Below are positions 9,645 through 18,143 of a DNA stretch of 48,605 nucleotides, one piece after another. The position numbers and the translations under genes were made by a program. Source of the DNA: Amphibacillus sediminis NBRC 103570 (lineage in GTDB: Bacteria; Bacillota; Bacilli; Bacillales; Amphibacillaceae); NCBI RefSeq assembly GCF_001552275.1, contig NZ_BCQW01000022.1, positions 1-48,605 on the forward strand, written 5' to 3'. The notes under the pieces were generated by a model that saw nothing but the letters and a program-made list of their open reading frames with translations, did not search any database and was not told the DNA's origin. Numbering within the stretch: position 1 is the stretch's first letter; every line of letters starts with the position of its first letter.

Positions 9645-9914
9645 TTACCAGCTCGATTTTTTAACACCAGGTAATTGGCCTTTATGGGCATATTCTCGAA
9701 AAGCAATACGTGACATATTAAATTTACGCATATATCCTCTAGGTCTGCCAGTCACATTGCAACGATTGTTTAATCGTGTCGGTGATGAGTCTCTTGGTAG
9801 CTTGCCAAGTGCGTTATAATCACCTTTTGCTTTAAGTTCCTCTCTTAATTCAGCATAGCGCTCAACTAAAGCTTGACGCTTAAGTTCTTTTGCTATTTTC
9901 GCTTTTTTAGCCAT
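9645..9914 (-). CDS. rpsN: 30S ribosomal protein S14, zinc-independent paralogue
   Basis: An 89-residue S14 of the 30S subunit. The S14 signature [20 protein letters not shown] is followed by a C-terminal [17 protein letters not shown]. Only one cysteine is present, so the two CxxC zinc knuckles of the S14Z (RpsZ) form are missing. This is the longer zinc-free form, which in Bacillus replaces the zinc form during zinc starvation. GGGAGG precedes the ATG. It stands outside any ribosomal operon and has a Zur-like operator over its promoter, so it is very likely induced when zinc is low. Confidence 0.95.
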   Translation of the reverse strand: MAKKAKIAKELKRQALVERYAELREELKAKGDYNALGKLPRDSSPTRLNNRCNVTGRPRGYMRKFNMSRIAFREYAHKGQLPGVKKSSW

Positions 9915-9988
9915 GCTGCTATCCCTCCCTTCAAAATGGAAATTTAATCTATCTAAAGTGAAATTAATGAATTTGTGTTAAAAACACT

Positions 9989-10017
9989 ATTATAAAACAA
10001 ATTCAACCGATTGTAAA
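9989..10017 (-). promoter_or_regulatory. Sigma-A promoter of rpsN
   Basis: On the minus strand the -35 TTTACA (10017-10012) and -10 TATAAT (9994-9989) are separated by exactly 17 bases. The promoter lies about 75 bases upstream of the start codon. The -35 overlaps the Zur-like palindrome. Confidence 0.8.
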
Positions 10018-10036
10018 TAGTAATGATTACTATTTA
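10014..10036. promoter_or_regulatory. Zur box (zinc uptake repressor operator) of rpsN
   Basis: A 23-bp perfect palindrome with arms TAAATAGTAAT and ATTACTATTTA around a central base at 10025. The Bacillus Zur operator core is AAATCGTAAT-N-ATTACGATTT; only the C/G step differs, and it differs symmetrically. It covers the -35 of the rpsN promoter, so bound Zur would block RNA polymerase when zinc is sufficient. Confidence 0.85.
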
Positions 10037-10046
10037 TGAGTTGGAT

Positions 10047-10295
10047 AAAGTGACACTTCGTTTAGTGGGGGGCGATGCATAGGATGTGCTCGTGCAGACG
10101 TTGCGACACGACGTTACGAACTTAGTTAGCTTTCTATCTCCCCCATTGAACGTGAGTTGAACCAATCGGGCCGTTACGGGCTGTTGGATCTCCCACTTAG
10201 ACATGACGTGTTCCTTATTTTTTGAAGCGGGAAGCTTACAAAAGCCCTTTGATGGGGCGAGTAATCGCAACCCCAGCCAGATACACTGCGATAAA
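10047..10295 (+). repeat. Family A structured repeat, copy A5 (long form)
   Basis: It starts after GGAT with AAAGTGACACTTCG and ends GCGATAAA. The long loop insert and all three hairpin blocks are recognisable. It lies just upstream of the Zur-controlled rpsN promoter. The remaining 200 bases to the next gene hold no recognisable feature. Confidence 0.85.
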
Positions 10296-10497
10296 GCTAG
10301 AAAACAACCACCCCATCTAACTGATAACATCAAAAAAGGGGAGCGTGATAAGTAGTAAGTCGTTTACTTAAGCTAAATTATCCTAACTAGATGGCTAGAT
10401 CCAGATCGGGGCTATGTATAGATTGGTTAAAGTGACACAAGCTATTAAGAGTTAGATCAAAGGTAATCAATTTATGCTAAATGGGAGTGACTTATTC

Positions 10498-11400
10498 ATG
10501 TTGGACTGTATTATTATTGGCGGTGGTCCTGCCGGCCTCAACGCAGCTCTTATGTTAGGAAGAGCTAAAAGGAAGGTCATGCTCTTCGATGATAATCAAC
10601 CTAGAAATCAAGTTACGCAACAATCACATGGTTTTATCACTCAAGATGGGATTAAACCACAAGTATTTAGAGATTTGGCCCATAAGGATATAGCTCAATA
10701 CCCTTCAGTCACTCTTCAGAACCGTTTAGTTCAAACAGTAAGTACAGTTGACCATACGACATATACTATTATTACAGACAAAGGACAGGCATATAACAGT
10801 AAAAAAATTATTTTAGCAACAGGACTGAAAGAAAGCCTGCCTGAGATTGAGGGAATTGACCATTTCTATGGAAAAAGTCTCTTTAGTTGCCCTTATTGTG
10901 ATGGTTGGGAGTTAAGGGATCAACCCCTTGTCCTCATTTCAGAAGACAAGGATGCCGCACACCTAGCCAAAATTATTTTTCAATGGAGTCAAGACCTCGT
11001 AGTTTGCACGAACGGGAAGTCCATTTTAACACCAACTGAGGAACAGTCACTACGTCAAAATGGAATTGAGATAAATAAAAAAGCTATTACACAACTTGAG
11101 GGTACAAATGGAAAAATAATGACCCTTGTCTTTGAGGATCAATCCATATTAACTAGGGTCGGTGGCTTTGTTACAACTTCACATCGTCAAGCTAACACCT
11201 TTGCAAGTTCACTTGGCTGTCAATTCAATCAGGATGGTGGCATCGTCGTCGATAATCTAGGAAGAACCAATGTTCTAGGTGTATACGCAGCCGGCGACGC
11301 ATCAACGGTTAATCCTGCTAAGCTGATTATTGCGGCCGGTAATGGCGTAAGAGCTGCCATGGGTGTAAACAGTGATTTGGCCGTGTCGCTATTTAATTAG
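10498..11400 (+). CDS. Thioredoxin-reductase-like FAD/NAD(P)-dependent oxidoreductase
   Basis: A 300-residue flavoprotein of the low-molecular-weight thioredoxin reductase fold. The FAD Rossmann motif IIGGGPAGLNAAL starts at residue 6. The redox pair Cys131-Pro-Tyr-Cys134 (SCPYCDGWE) differs from the CATC of TrxB. The second dinucleotide fold is degenerate: VLISEDKDAAHLAK lacks a classic GxGxxA. YAAGDAS near the C-terminus closes the FAD site. ATG 10498 follows GGGAGTG at 8 bases; an upstream in-frame ATG lacks such a site. This branch includes enzymes that handle small disulfides and is not the housekeeping TrxB. Nearest genes give no further hint. The 296 bases after it hold no recognised gene. 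Confidence 0.85.
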   Translation: MLDCIIIGGGPAGLNAALMLGRAKRKVMLFDDNQPRNQVTQQSHGFITQDGIKPQVFRDLAHKDIAQYPSVTLQNRLVQTVSTVDHTTYTIITDKGQAYNSKKIILATGLKESLPEIEGIDHFYGKSLFSCPYCDGWELRDQPLVLISEDKDAAHLAKIIFQWSQDLVVCTNGKSILTPTEEQSLRQNGIEINKKAITQLEGTNGKIMTLVFEDQSILTRVGGFVTTSHRQANTFASSLGCQFNQDGGIVVDNLGRTNVLGVYAAGDASTVNPAKLIIAAGNGVRAAMGVNSDLAVSLFN

Positions 11401-11696
11401 CATAGTATGCGTGATCGGACTAGAATAATTAAACTTGTTAATATCCTTTTAATCCGTATCTTTTTGAATCCTTTGCTCGGACTGCTTTCTGTGGCAAACA
11501 CAGCCTCTAAAAATTAATCATTTTTTGTTGCGATTCTAATCTAGCAGCCTGCGACTCTTCTTTATTGAATTTAAATGCTTCTTAGTTCTATTTTCACCTC
11601 TACCCTTGTCTATTTAGAGTTGTTTTTGTTCTTATTGAGGCGTATAATTTTGACCAGCTAGAAGCTGAAGAATGGATAATAGAGAAAGAGAAAGGC

Positions 11697-12308
11697 GTGA
11701 TTGATATTAAAGCATTAATTGTTTTTTCACATCCTAGAGAAGGTAGCTTTTCACACGCATTATTGGATCGTGTAACAGCAGCATTGGAGACCAAAGGCTA
11801 TCAGGTTAATGTAAGAGATTTATATAAAATGAAATTCAATCCCATTTTGGAAGCTGGGGATATGATTCACATTGAGGACGGTGCATTTGTTCGTGATCAT
11901 GCAACATTTCCAGCGGAGGTTATCAAAGAACAACAATTGATGTTAGAGAGTAATCTTTACCTTTATATTTTTCCAATCTGGTGGAATGGGATGCCGGCAA
12001 TTATGAAAGGCTATTTCGATCGTGTCTTCCAGCATGGCTTTGCATACAGCTTTGACAATGACCAAGCCTTTCAACGCTTTCAAGGTAAGCGTGCCTTATT
12101 CTTGACCCCAACAGGGCAGCCTCAAGAGATCGAAGGAGCAGAGAATCCCTTAAGTCAGGCTATTCGTACGGTAACATCTGATTGGTTATTTAATGGTAAT
12201 AGTGTCGAAGTGATTGATCATGTCTTTTATGGTCGAGTCCCTTACTTATCTGAGCAAGAGCTTGAGCTCTATCTGCAAGATGCCGAACAACGGATACAAG
12301 CTTTATAG
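11697..12308 (+). CDS. Flavodoxin-fold NAD(P)H quinone reductase (KefF/MdaB type)
   Basis: A 203-residue FMN-dependent quinone or azo reductase with a flavodoxin-like fold. ALIVFSHPREGSFSHAL is the FMN phosphate loop, YLYIFPIWWNGMPAIMKGYFDRVF is the family core (seen in parts: FPIWWNGMPAIMKGYFDRV), and LFLTPTGQPQEIEG follows. Such enzymes detoxify quinones by two-electron reduction in the cytoplasm. The start is a GTG with a weak GAAAGG before it. The same frame is open upstream to 11586 and reads like protein (EAYNFDQLEAEEWIIEKEKG), but offers no ATG, GTG or TTG, so it may be the relic of an upstream reading frame. A GATAAT with TTGACC about 19 bases ahead is a possible promoter. Confidence 0.85.
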   Translation: MIDIKALIVFSHPREGSFSHALLDRVTAALETKGYQVNVRDLYKMKFNPILEAGDMIHIEDGAFVRDHATFPAEVIKEQQLMLESNLYLYIFPIWWNGMPAIMKGYFDRVFQHGFAYSFDNDQAFQRFQGKRALFLTPTGQPQEIEGAENPLSQAIRTVTSDWLFNGNSVEVIDHVFYGRVPYLSEQELELYLQDAEQRIQAL

Positions 12309-12385
12309 AATTCTGCCTACAAGGACTCTAGTATGCCAATAAGCAATCAAAAAAGTTATTTGAAACAATCGAGCTTGAAAAATAA

Positions 12386-12429
12386 AAAGGGATCCTCCTA
12401 CTAAAAAAAGCGTTGAGAGCGATCCCTTT
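12386..12429 (-). terminator. Possible terminator of the LURP-one gene
   Basis: AAAGGGATC pairs with GATCCCTTT around a 26-base loop. Only on the minus strand is it followed by T-rich sequence (TTTTTATTTTTC). It lies about 110 bases after the stop codon of the minus-strand gene. Confidence 0.45.
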
Positions 12430-12538
12430 AATCAAGCATCATCGTATTAGCGAAAATCTTATTTTAAAAAAAGTTCTTGGATACGATGGCTGAGCTCTAA
12501 GAGGAAGTAAGCTACTCCAGCGTAAAGCCTTATTTATT

Positions 12539-13033
12539 TCAATGATTTGAATGAGCTGTTGAACGTTCTTCATTCTTAACAAAATCAATGGCTATAACTA
12601 ATGAAATCATAATATGCTCAAAATTTTCATCATGTACATCAACTTCATAGGTATCACCCCATGTAAACCATTTTTCGTTAACATGTCCGATAACCTTTCC
12701 TCGACTAAGTACTTCAAAATGTTTATCCCACCAATCACCTTGTACGCTGACACCATAGCCATCGATGCGATAACGTGCTTTGAAAAAGCTAAACTCTTTT
12801 TGTATGGTCATAACCTCCTGACCATCTACCTCGACAAAAAATTTCGGTAAGAAGCTAAACACCTTCTTGGTAATAACACCTATTTCGTTCCCATTAGCAT
12901 CTTTAATTGTAAACGTCTTAGGAATGGATAAAAAACTACCCTTAATAAAATATTTGTCAACTTCATTTTCGTCTTTAACTGTAAAGGATTCCCCAATACT
13001 AAACACTTTTTGTTTAATGTACAGCTTGCCCAT
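12539..13033 (-). CDS. LURP-one-related (tubby-like, YxjI type) protein
   Basis: A 164-residue protein made of short beta strands with the repeated pattern of LURP-one-related proteins: KVFSIGESFTVKDENE, then FTIKDANGNEIGVITKKVFS, then FFVEVDGQEVMTIQKEFSFF, and a C-terminal MISLVIAIDFV helix. The family folds as a 12-stranded barrel around one helix, as in tubby proteins. B. subtilis YxjI belongs to it, and its role is unknown. GAGGGAG precedes the ATG. It is monocistronic. Confidence 0.8.
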   Translation of the reverse strand: MGKLYIKQKVFSIGESFTVKDENEVDKYFIKGSFLSIPKTFTIKDANGNEIGVITKKVFSFLPKFFVEVDGQEVMTIQKEFSFFKARYRIDGYGVSVQGDWWDKHFEVLSRGKVIGHVNEKWFTWGDTYEVDVHDENFEHIMISLVIAIDFVKNEERSTAHSNH

Positions 13034-13333
13034 AAAACTCCCTCTTTTCTAGAAACTTAATGTTCTTCTATTATATCAAAAGAGTGTTCACCCATTTCCA
13101 CATTAGTGAAAATAATTTATCACGATAACGTGAGGTGAGATCAAATAGGAATGATTTTCCTAGTATTCTAAATATGATGAATGAAGCCGACCATGTAAGA
13201 CACACAGATTAGAATCGAGAAATTTATACCCTGAGAAAAGCCAGACAAGAAAAAAACCTCCGCACATACGGTGCTTTACAATTTGAGGAAAAATGAACAC
13301 GGAATGCCGCTAGCTTCATACCTTTAAAACAGA
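13034..13333. other. Intergenic stretch without recognised genes
   Basis: 300 bases between the LURP-one gene and the pspA terminator. I see no open frame with a start signal, no repeat of family A or B, and no convincing promoter. Confidence 0.5.
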
Positions 13334-13372
13334 ACAAACCTCTCATAAAACTGATTTTCATGAGAGGTTTGT
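13334..13372 (-). terminator. Intrinsic terminator after pspA
   Basis: ACAAACCTCTCAT (13334-13346) pairs with ATGAGAGGTTTGT (13360-13372), a perfect 13-bp stem with a 13-base loop. It sits 45 bases past the pspA stop codon. The T-tract on the minus strand is weak (TTCTGTTTT). Confidence 0.7.
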
Positions 13373-13416
13373 CTACAGACTGGAATAAGGGGGTTTTGCC
13401 CTTCTGTTTCTTTATC

Positions 13417-14100
13417 TTATTCTAATCCCATTTCATTTTTCATACGTTGCAGCTCATCTTCTACAGCTGCTGAGCCTTGTTTAGCAGCGTATTTCTCTTC
13501 AAGGCTTTTCGCTTGATCGACTGGCTCCTCATTCAAGTCAGCCATCGCATTTGCCTCATCTAGTCGACGCGCGGCTTTTTCTTCCATACGTTGGAATGAA
13601 CTGATTGCACCTTTTGATTTACCAACTGACTTGCTCATCGCGTTCAGCTTTTCCTGGGTATCTGCAACTGAGAGTTGCGCTTTGATTAAAGCACGACGCC
13701 CTTTAAGCTTTTCAATATCTGAGGCTAACTTATCGTGCATCTGACGCATTTTACTAGCATTTTCATGAGCGGTAGCATAAGTTTTTGACAAACCTACCCC
13801 AACATCTTCGAGTTCCTGCTTCTTGGCCAAAAAGACCCGAGCATCATCATCATTACCCGCATTTAGTGCTTTTTTGGCTAGCTCGGTATACTTGACAACC
13901 TCAGCCTCATTTTCATCGACAAGACGCTTCGCTCTTGTCTCTTCAGCCATAACACTCGCTGTGTTTTGTTTAACCTCAGCCAAGTCGTTCATCATATTAC
14001 GTAGATATTGATCAATCATCTTCTCTGGATTCTCCATCTTATCCAGTACAGCATTTACATTTGAGCTAATTATATCTTGAAAACGTGACAAAATTGACAT
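13417..14100 (-). CDS. pspA: PspA/IM30 family membrane-stress protein
   Basis: A 227-residue, almost wholly helical protein of the PspA/IM30/LiaH family. These form rod or ring assemblies on the inner face of the membrane and limit damage when it is stressed. The N-terminal SILSRFQDIISSNVNAVLDK is the amphipathic membrane-binding helix. NPEKMIDQYLRNMMNDL and the long coiled-coil region (about residues 25-190) are typical. AAGGAGG precedes the ATG. It follows the glycine-rich membrane protein gene by 24 bases in one operon, so that protein is probably its membrane partner. Confidence 0.92.
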   Translation of the reverse strand: MSILSRFQDIISSNVNAVLDKMENPEKMIDQYLRNMMNDLAEVKQNTASVMAEETRAKRLVDENEAEVVKYTELAKKALNAGNDDDARVFLAKKQELEDVGVGLSKTYATAHENASKMRQMHDKLASDIEKLKGRRALIKAQLSVADTQEKLNAMSKSVGKSKGAISSFQRMEEKAARRLDEANAMADLNEEPVDQAKSLEEKYAAKQGSAAVEDELQRMKNEMGLE

Positions 14101-14124
14101 CTTTATTTCCTCCTTTAAGTTAGC

Positions 14125-15189
14125 TTAATCATCTTGGTATTTTTTTGATAAATCGTCTGCTTGACTATCACCAAATGTTGACAAAGGCTTGTTTAGCATT
14201 TCTTCAGTTCGCTTCGCTTCTTTTTCCTTTTGGGCTTGCCTTTTCGACCACCATTTGAAGAGTAAAAATACAAGTAATACGACGCCAATGATTATCCAAA
14301 CAGTAATCCACGGAGAACGTGTCACTTCCATTATCCGATCTGCTGCCTCACGGAAAGAACGACTAAAATATTCTGAATCTGTCATGTTTTTATCGTAATA
14401 GTATCTATCAAGATAATCAAGAAGAATATCCCCCGCTTCTGTATCAATAACGGTTTTAGCTTGGCTACCCGTTAAATAGTAAGTCGCATAATTTTCCGGA
14501 ACTGCTTCAAAAAACACAAGTAAAAGGTGTGCCTCATCCGTAAATAATTCATCATACAAGTCATTAGCAAAGCCCTCAACCTCTGATAAAGAAGGGTTGG
14601 TATTGCCCTCAATATTATCTGTTATGTAGACATGCGGCTGAACTCCTGTTTCTTTATAAAAATGGCGCAGTCCATCAAGCATGACAGTTTGGTTACTTAT
14701 CCAACCAGACTCATCGGTGTAATAATCGGTTTCGTCTACAAGTCCCGCAGGCAACGGCTCACGTTCAATCGTTGAAGGGGTAATTCTTGATAAAAATGGC
14801 GTATTCAAAATAGATGTGTTAAAAATTCCGACTAAAAACAAACCAAGTAAAATAAACAAGAAGATCCCGCAACCACCACAGCCGCCGCCTCCGTAATAAC
14901 GCGGACGACGCCAAAATGGCCGCCCATAGTAAGGCCGGGAATGATAAATCGGTCCTAGGCCAGGACGATAACCTCCTGTTCCACCACTTGGCCTACCAGC
15001 AGATCCGCCTCGATTTTTCCCTGGACCAAATGTTCCACTGCTTCTACCTGCACCGCCTCGACCACCGCCAAAGCCACCGCCTCGGCTTCCACCACCGAAG
15101 GAACCACCTCGGCCACCTCCGCCAAATGAGCCACCTCGGCTTCCGCCACCAAATGAACCGCCTCCACGACTTCCTCCACCTCTACCCAT
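14125..15189 (-). CDS. Glycine-rich membrane protein with TPM-like extracellular domain, PspA partner
   Basis: A 354-residue protein. Residues 1-75 are a tandem low-complexity run of (F/S)GGGSRGG units. A hydrophobic helix, CGIFLFILLGLFLVGIF, lies near residue 112. A region of about 150 residues (DETDYYTDESGWISNQTVMLDGL and on) resembles the TPM fold found in YgcG-like proteins. A second helix, WITVWIIIGVVLLVFLLF (near residue 305), is followed by a charged cytoplasmic tail. AAGGAGTG precedes the ATG. The gene leads a two-gene operon with pspA. The glycine-arginine repeat is on the N-terminal side of the first helix. A role in recruiting PspA to the membrane is inferred from context only. Confidence 0.75.
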   Translation of the reverse strand: MGRGGGSRGGGSFGGGSRGGSFGGGGRGGSFGGGSRGGGFGGGRGGAGRSSGTFGPGKNRGGSAGRPSGGTGGYRPGLGPIYHSRPYYGRPFWRRPRYYGGGGCGGCGIFLFILLGLFLVGIFNTSILNTPFLSRITPSTIEREPLPAGLVDETDYYTDESGWISNQTVMLDGLRHFYKETGVQPHVYITDNIEGNTNPSLSEVEGFANDLYDELFTDEAHLLLVFFEAVPENYATYYLTGSQAKTVIDTEAGDILLDYLDRYYYDKNMTDSEYFSRSFREAADRIMEVTRSPWITVWIIIGVVLLVFLLFKWWSKRQAQKEKEAKRTEEMLNKPLSTFGDSQADDLSKKYQDD

Positions 15190-15333
15190 AATACTTCACT
15201 CCTTAACTATAGCTATACCCTGTTTGATCTATCTAAAAACGAGTATCCCAATAATATATCTATGTAATCCCGGAACACTCTCTTCCTTAAGACACACTGA
15301 TTCAATTTCGTTGGTCATGCTAAACGAATCGAT

Positions 15334-15862
15334 TTATTCAGCTAGATTGCTGCTACCCATTTCACTTTCAAACCACTTTAACGCTCGTTTTTCAATCTCG
15401 ACAACGAGCTGCTCCTTTCCTTTGATATAGGATTCGATATCATTGGGATAACGTTTTGCAAGTGATGCTTTCAAGTCTCCATAGGTCTTAGCATCAACTG
15501 CATGGGCTCGTAAATAATCCCGAAAGGCAAGATGACGTTTAATTTCTCGACGGCCCAATTGATAGATATGGACATGATGAGTACGATTGTCTCCACCTTT
15601 TTGGAAAAATCTACGCCCATTTATTCCATTTTCACCTTTTGCTTGATAGCCTTTTTTAACCATGGTCAGCCATTCGATTAATGTCATTAACAGTAATCAT
15701 GATATCGTTAATAGGCTTGGCCTTCATTCCTTTTACTGAAGTACTACCGATATGTTCAATTGCTACTATTTCTGAGTTAAATACTTCAATTAATACTTTC
15801 GATTCCTCTTGATAACTTTCTAGCCAGCCTTCATTAAACGTGTGTACTTCTACTTTCCTCAT
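15334..15862 (-). pseudogene. GrpB family (UPF0157) gene, frameshifted
   Basis: Two overlapping frames together make one GrpB-like nucleotidyltransferase-fold protein of about 175 residues. The first (from ATG 15862, with GGAGG upstream) carries VEVHTFNEGWLESYQEE and EHIGSTSVKGMKAKPINDIM. The second carries YQAKGENGINGRRFFQKGGD and RTHHVHIYQLG. The frame changes between INRMAD and MVKKGYQ, near 15660-15675, next to an A6 run; a net +1 shift is needed to join them. Either the gene is inactive or this is a read error. The function of GrpB proteins is not well defined. Confidence 0.8.
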
Positions 15863-16255
15863 TAATGTGCCCTCCTATGCTTAGGTTATGACACGCTTTT
15901 GTTTTTCTTCACAGTTTGCAAAGCTCCATGGTTGTTGCGTGATATTTATTAATCCATTTAGTTCAAATAGTTATTGCTGTTTTATCCTGGTTTTGATTAA
16001 TCAACAAACTCATGGTTGAGTCGCATATGCCTCACTCATGTTTCTAAAGACATTCTCTCCTTTGCTCAACTAATTATTGTCTCGATATGCGCGCTTATAT
16101 CATTGGGCATTTTTGACCACACACGTTAAGATTATTATAACGAAAAAAGAAGCCAGACTCATCCGACCTCTTTAATGTCCCTTAATACCTAGATATCAGT
16201 ATAATTATGTATGTCGTTAACTCAGTTACTTTTACCAATAACGGTAATAGTATTG
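15863..16255. other. Intergenic stretch without recognised genes
   Basis: 393 bases. No frame with a start signal and no family A or B repeat was seen. It holds a small inverted pair, TACC/GGTA, near 16231-16247 and AT-rich sequence. The GrpB ribosome site lies at its left edge. Confidence 0.5.
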
Positions 16256-16984
16256 CTAACCTCCTAAATTTCCTTTAAATGCTTCCTGCCAAATGATTTC
16301 CCCTTGACTATTAAGTGCCTCAATTCGGATATCATCTGGTTCCGCTGTTAAAGGCTTTCGCTCAAAATCAATTAGAGAATACCAAACCCTCAAATCATTA
16401 TCGACAGAGATAATCTCAGCTTGAGAGACCTGTTCATTTTGGACGACTTGGACGGATTGGATATCAGGATTTTGAATAGAGCCACTATAGACCTCGCCTC
16501 CGCCGTACCAAGTAAAATCATCTCCTGGACTATCTAAAAAAGCAAAAAACTCTCCGATTCCATTTTCGAAACCCACGACTAGGTAGTGATAGGGGGATTT
16601 GTCTTGATCGTCTTGAAAATAGAGTATATATCTTGTCTCATCCGCCTCGGCATAAATGAGTTCAGCTGTATCACCATAATAGTAACTTACAAGTTGACTT
16701 GCTTGACCAGCATCAACAATAATTTTGACTAACTCAATCCAACTAGCAAAATAAGACCTTTCAAGTGATTCTAATTCCTCTTTCAGCAATCGGTTTTCTG
16801 ACTTTAAATTTATGTACTCAATCGGATCAACAATAAAATCTTCTTCTGCATGATCTTCGTCTATGATTTCCGGCTCATCCTCAATCAAAAAATCATTCAG
16901 CGGAGGAGGTGATTTGAGCATTACACCAACTAGGATAAAAAATAAAACCACTGTAACTAAGATATACGTTTTTTTCCTCATCAT
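16256..16984 (-). CDS. Membrane-anchored hypothetical protein
   Basis: A 242-residue protein that I do not recognise. An N-terminal helix (TYILVTVVLFFILVGVML, residues 6-23) anchors it, and the rest is probably outside the cell. An acidic linker (EDEPEIIDEDHAEEDF) is followed by a short coiled coil (LKSENRLLKEELESLERSY) and a beta-rich C-terminal domain with YLVVGFENGIGEFFAFLDSPG. AGGA stands just before the ATG at 16984. It lies downstream of the LXG toxin/DUF443/DUF4176 block, but a link is not shown. Confidence 0.65.
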   Translation of the reverse strand: MMRKKTYILVTVVLFFILVGVMLKSPPPLNDFLIEDEPEIIDEDHAEEDFIVDPIEYINLKSENRLLKEELESLERSYFASWIELVKIIVDAGQASQLVSYYYGDTAELIYAEADETRYILYFQDDQDKSPYHYLVVGFENGIGEFFAFLDSPGDDFTWYGGGEVYSGSIQNPDIQSVQVVQNEQVSQAEIISVDNDLRVWYSLIDFERKPLTAEPDDIRIEALNSQGEIIWQEAFKGNLGG

Positions 16985-17138
16985 GCTCTTCCTATCTTTT
17001 TAATGAACTATCCATTCACTATTTAGGTATTGGTCTGACATCTTTTTTTGATCGGTTCGATCACAAATCTCGCAGGTATTTTACATTTTAATATAATGTG
17101 ACTGAATCGATCCTTTGCACTTGTTTTTACTTATTGTC

Positions 17139-17449
17139 CTATCCTTTATTAAGTGGGCCCTCTACTTTTCCCTTAACAAGGTTACTTTGATTTTCCACTA
17201 GCCAATCACTAAATATTTTTTGAAATCGTTCCTCTTCCTCATCTTGAAATCCTTTAAACACTACCTCATCTATATTTTCTTTATTAAAATATAAGACATT
17301 GTCCGGGACTATGCCCTGTGGGTATAAACATCCTGAATAATCAAACAATTGCTTCTCACCATTTATTTCAAGAATTGGACCTCTCTATTTAATATCATTA
17401 GCTTACTGGTTCCATCCTTTAGATATACTATTGAACCTATTGGTAACAT
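17139..17449 (-). pseudogene. DUF4176 family gene, frameshifted
   Basis: The reading frame starts at ATG 17449 (AAGGAGG upstream) with MLPIGSIVYLKDGTSKLMIL. It shifts near 17385, inside an AGAGAG run, and continues as GPILEINGEKQLFDYSGC, YPQGIVPDNVLYFNKENID and DEEEERFQKIFSDWL. Together this is one DUF4176 protein of about 100 residues. Removing one GA unit restores the frame. DUF4176 genes occur in LXG toxin and type VII secretion loci, which fits the neighbours. Alternatively the indel is a sequencing error. Confidence 0.75.
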
Positions 17450-17492
17450 ATTTTTACCTCCTTGACATTTGTTTAAGAACTTTACCGCATTT

Positions 17493-18143
17493 TCATTTAA
17501 ATCTCACTGGAGTCGGACCATCTAAGATAGTCATTACATTAAGGAGTGTTAAGCAAAAAAAGAAAAAGGTTGCTACAACTATTGCCACTATATTACCGTG
17601 TATAATAAAAAATGCGAACATAGCAAGAAGAAAAATCAAAATAAAACAATAACTAAGAAAACATTGCATAAAGTGTTTAAATGATTCTGGTCTGATGAAA
17701 ACCTGAACTTTTAAGGCTTCATCAAAAGCTATCATTTTAGCAAATTTCCTTTTATACCTGTTACCCAAATATACTCGGAATAGCATCACAACTAATAACA
17801 TCACTATTCCAACAATACCGTTCACTAACATTGTGCTTGATATGTTAAAATAATCTGTTAGGGGGGTTAGTAAATTGGCTAAAAATATACCTATTCCCGT
17901 TCCCAATATAGCAAGACTTTTATCCTTCGATTTATCTCTCTCCACGTGCCTTAACTTACTATTAATCTCGTCTTCATCTACTTTATAAATAGTATTAGGT
18001 ACTATCCATGTTAGAAAAGGAAATAGCGATTTCATTACTGACTTACCCATATCTATTGCGTAGGTCTCTCCATCAATCTTCAAAATTCTATATCTTGGAT
18101 TCTTCGCAACTCTTTGCACTTCACATTGCATCTCATTCACCAC
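17493..18143 (-). CDS. DUF443 family multi-pass membrane protein, probable immunity protein
   Basis: About 212-216 residues. The N-terminal RYRILKIDGETYAIDMGKS is typical of DUF443. Five hydrophobic segments follow: about 40-52, 75-95, 103-123, 160-178 and 182-205. In S. aureus the DUF443 protein TsaI protects against the LXG toxin TspA. This gene directly follows an LXG toxin with a TspA-like glycine-zipper end and overlaps its stop codon, so an immunity role is the best inference. The GTG at 18143 has no ribosome site. ATG 18131, preceded by GGTGA, is an equally good start, made by translational coupling. Confidence 0.75.
   Translation of the reverse strand: MVNEMQCEVQRVAKNPRYRILKIDGETYAIDMGKSVMKSLFPFLTWIVPNTIYKVDEDEINSKLRHVERDKSKDKSLAILGTGIGIFLANLLTPLTDYFNISSTMLVNGIVGIVMLLVVMLFRVYLGNRYKRKFAKMIAFDEALKVQVFIRPESFKHFMQCFLSYCFILIFLLAMFAFFIIHGNIVAIVVATFFFFCLTLLNVMTILDGPTPVRFK

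Noticed and set aside
10034-10333. Open frame across repeat A5, with MSKWEIQQPVTARLVQL
   Set aside because: The peptide recurs in A6 but the frame is interrupted or shifted in other copies; no start signal.
11401-11696. Degenerate transposase or regulator remnant before the quinone reductase
   Set aside because: Some protein-like words in several frames, but stops in all of them and no recognisable motif.
14916-15191. Opposite-strand and alternative-frame proteins over the glycine-rich repeat
   Set aside because: His-rich and Val-Glu-rich readings are artefacts of the GGN-repeat codons of the real gene.
15656-15700. Programmed frameshift in the GrpB gene
   Set aside because: The A6 run is near, but a +1 shift is needed, no stimulatory signal was seen, and GrpB genes are not known to use one.
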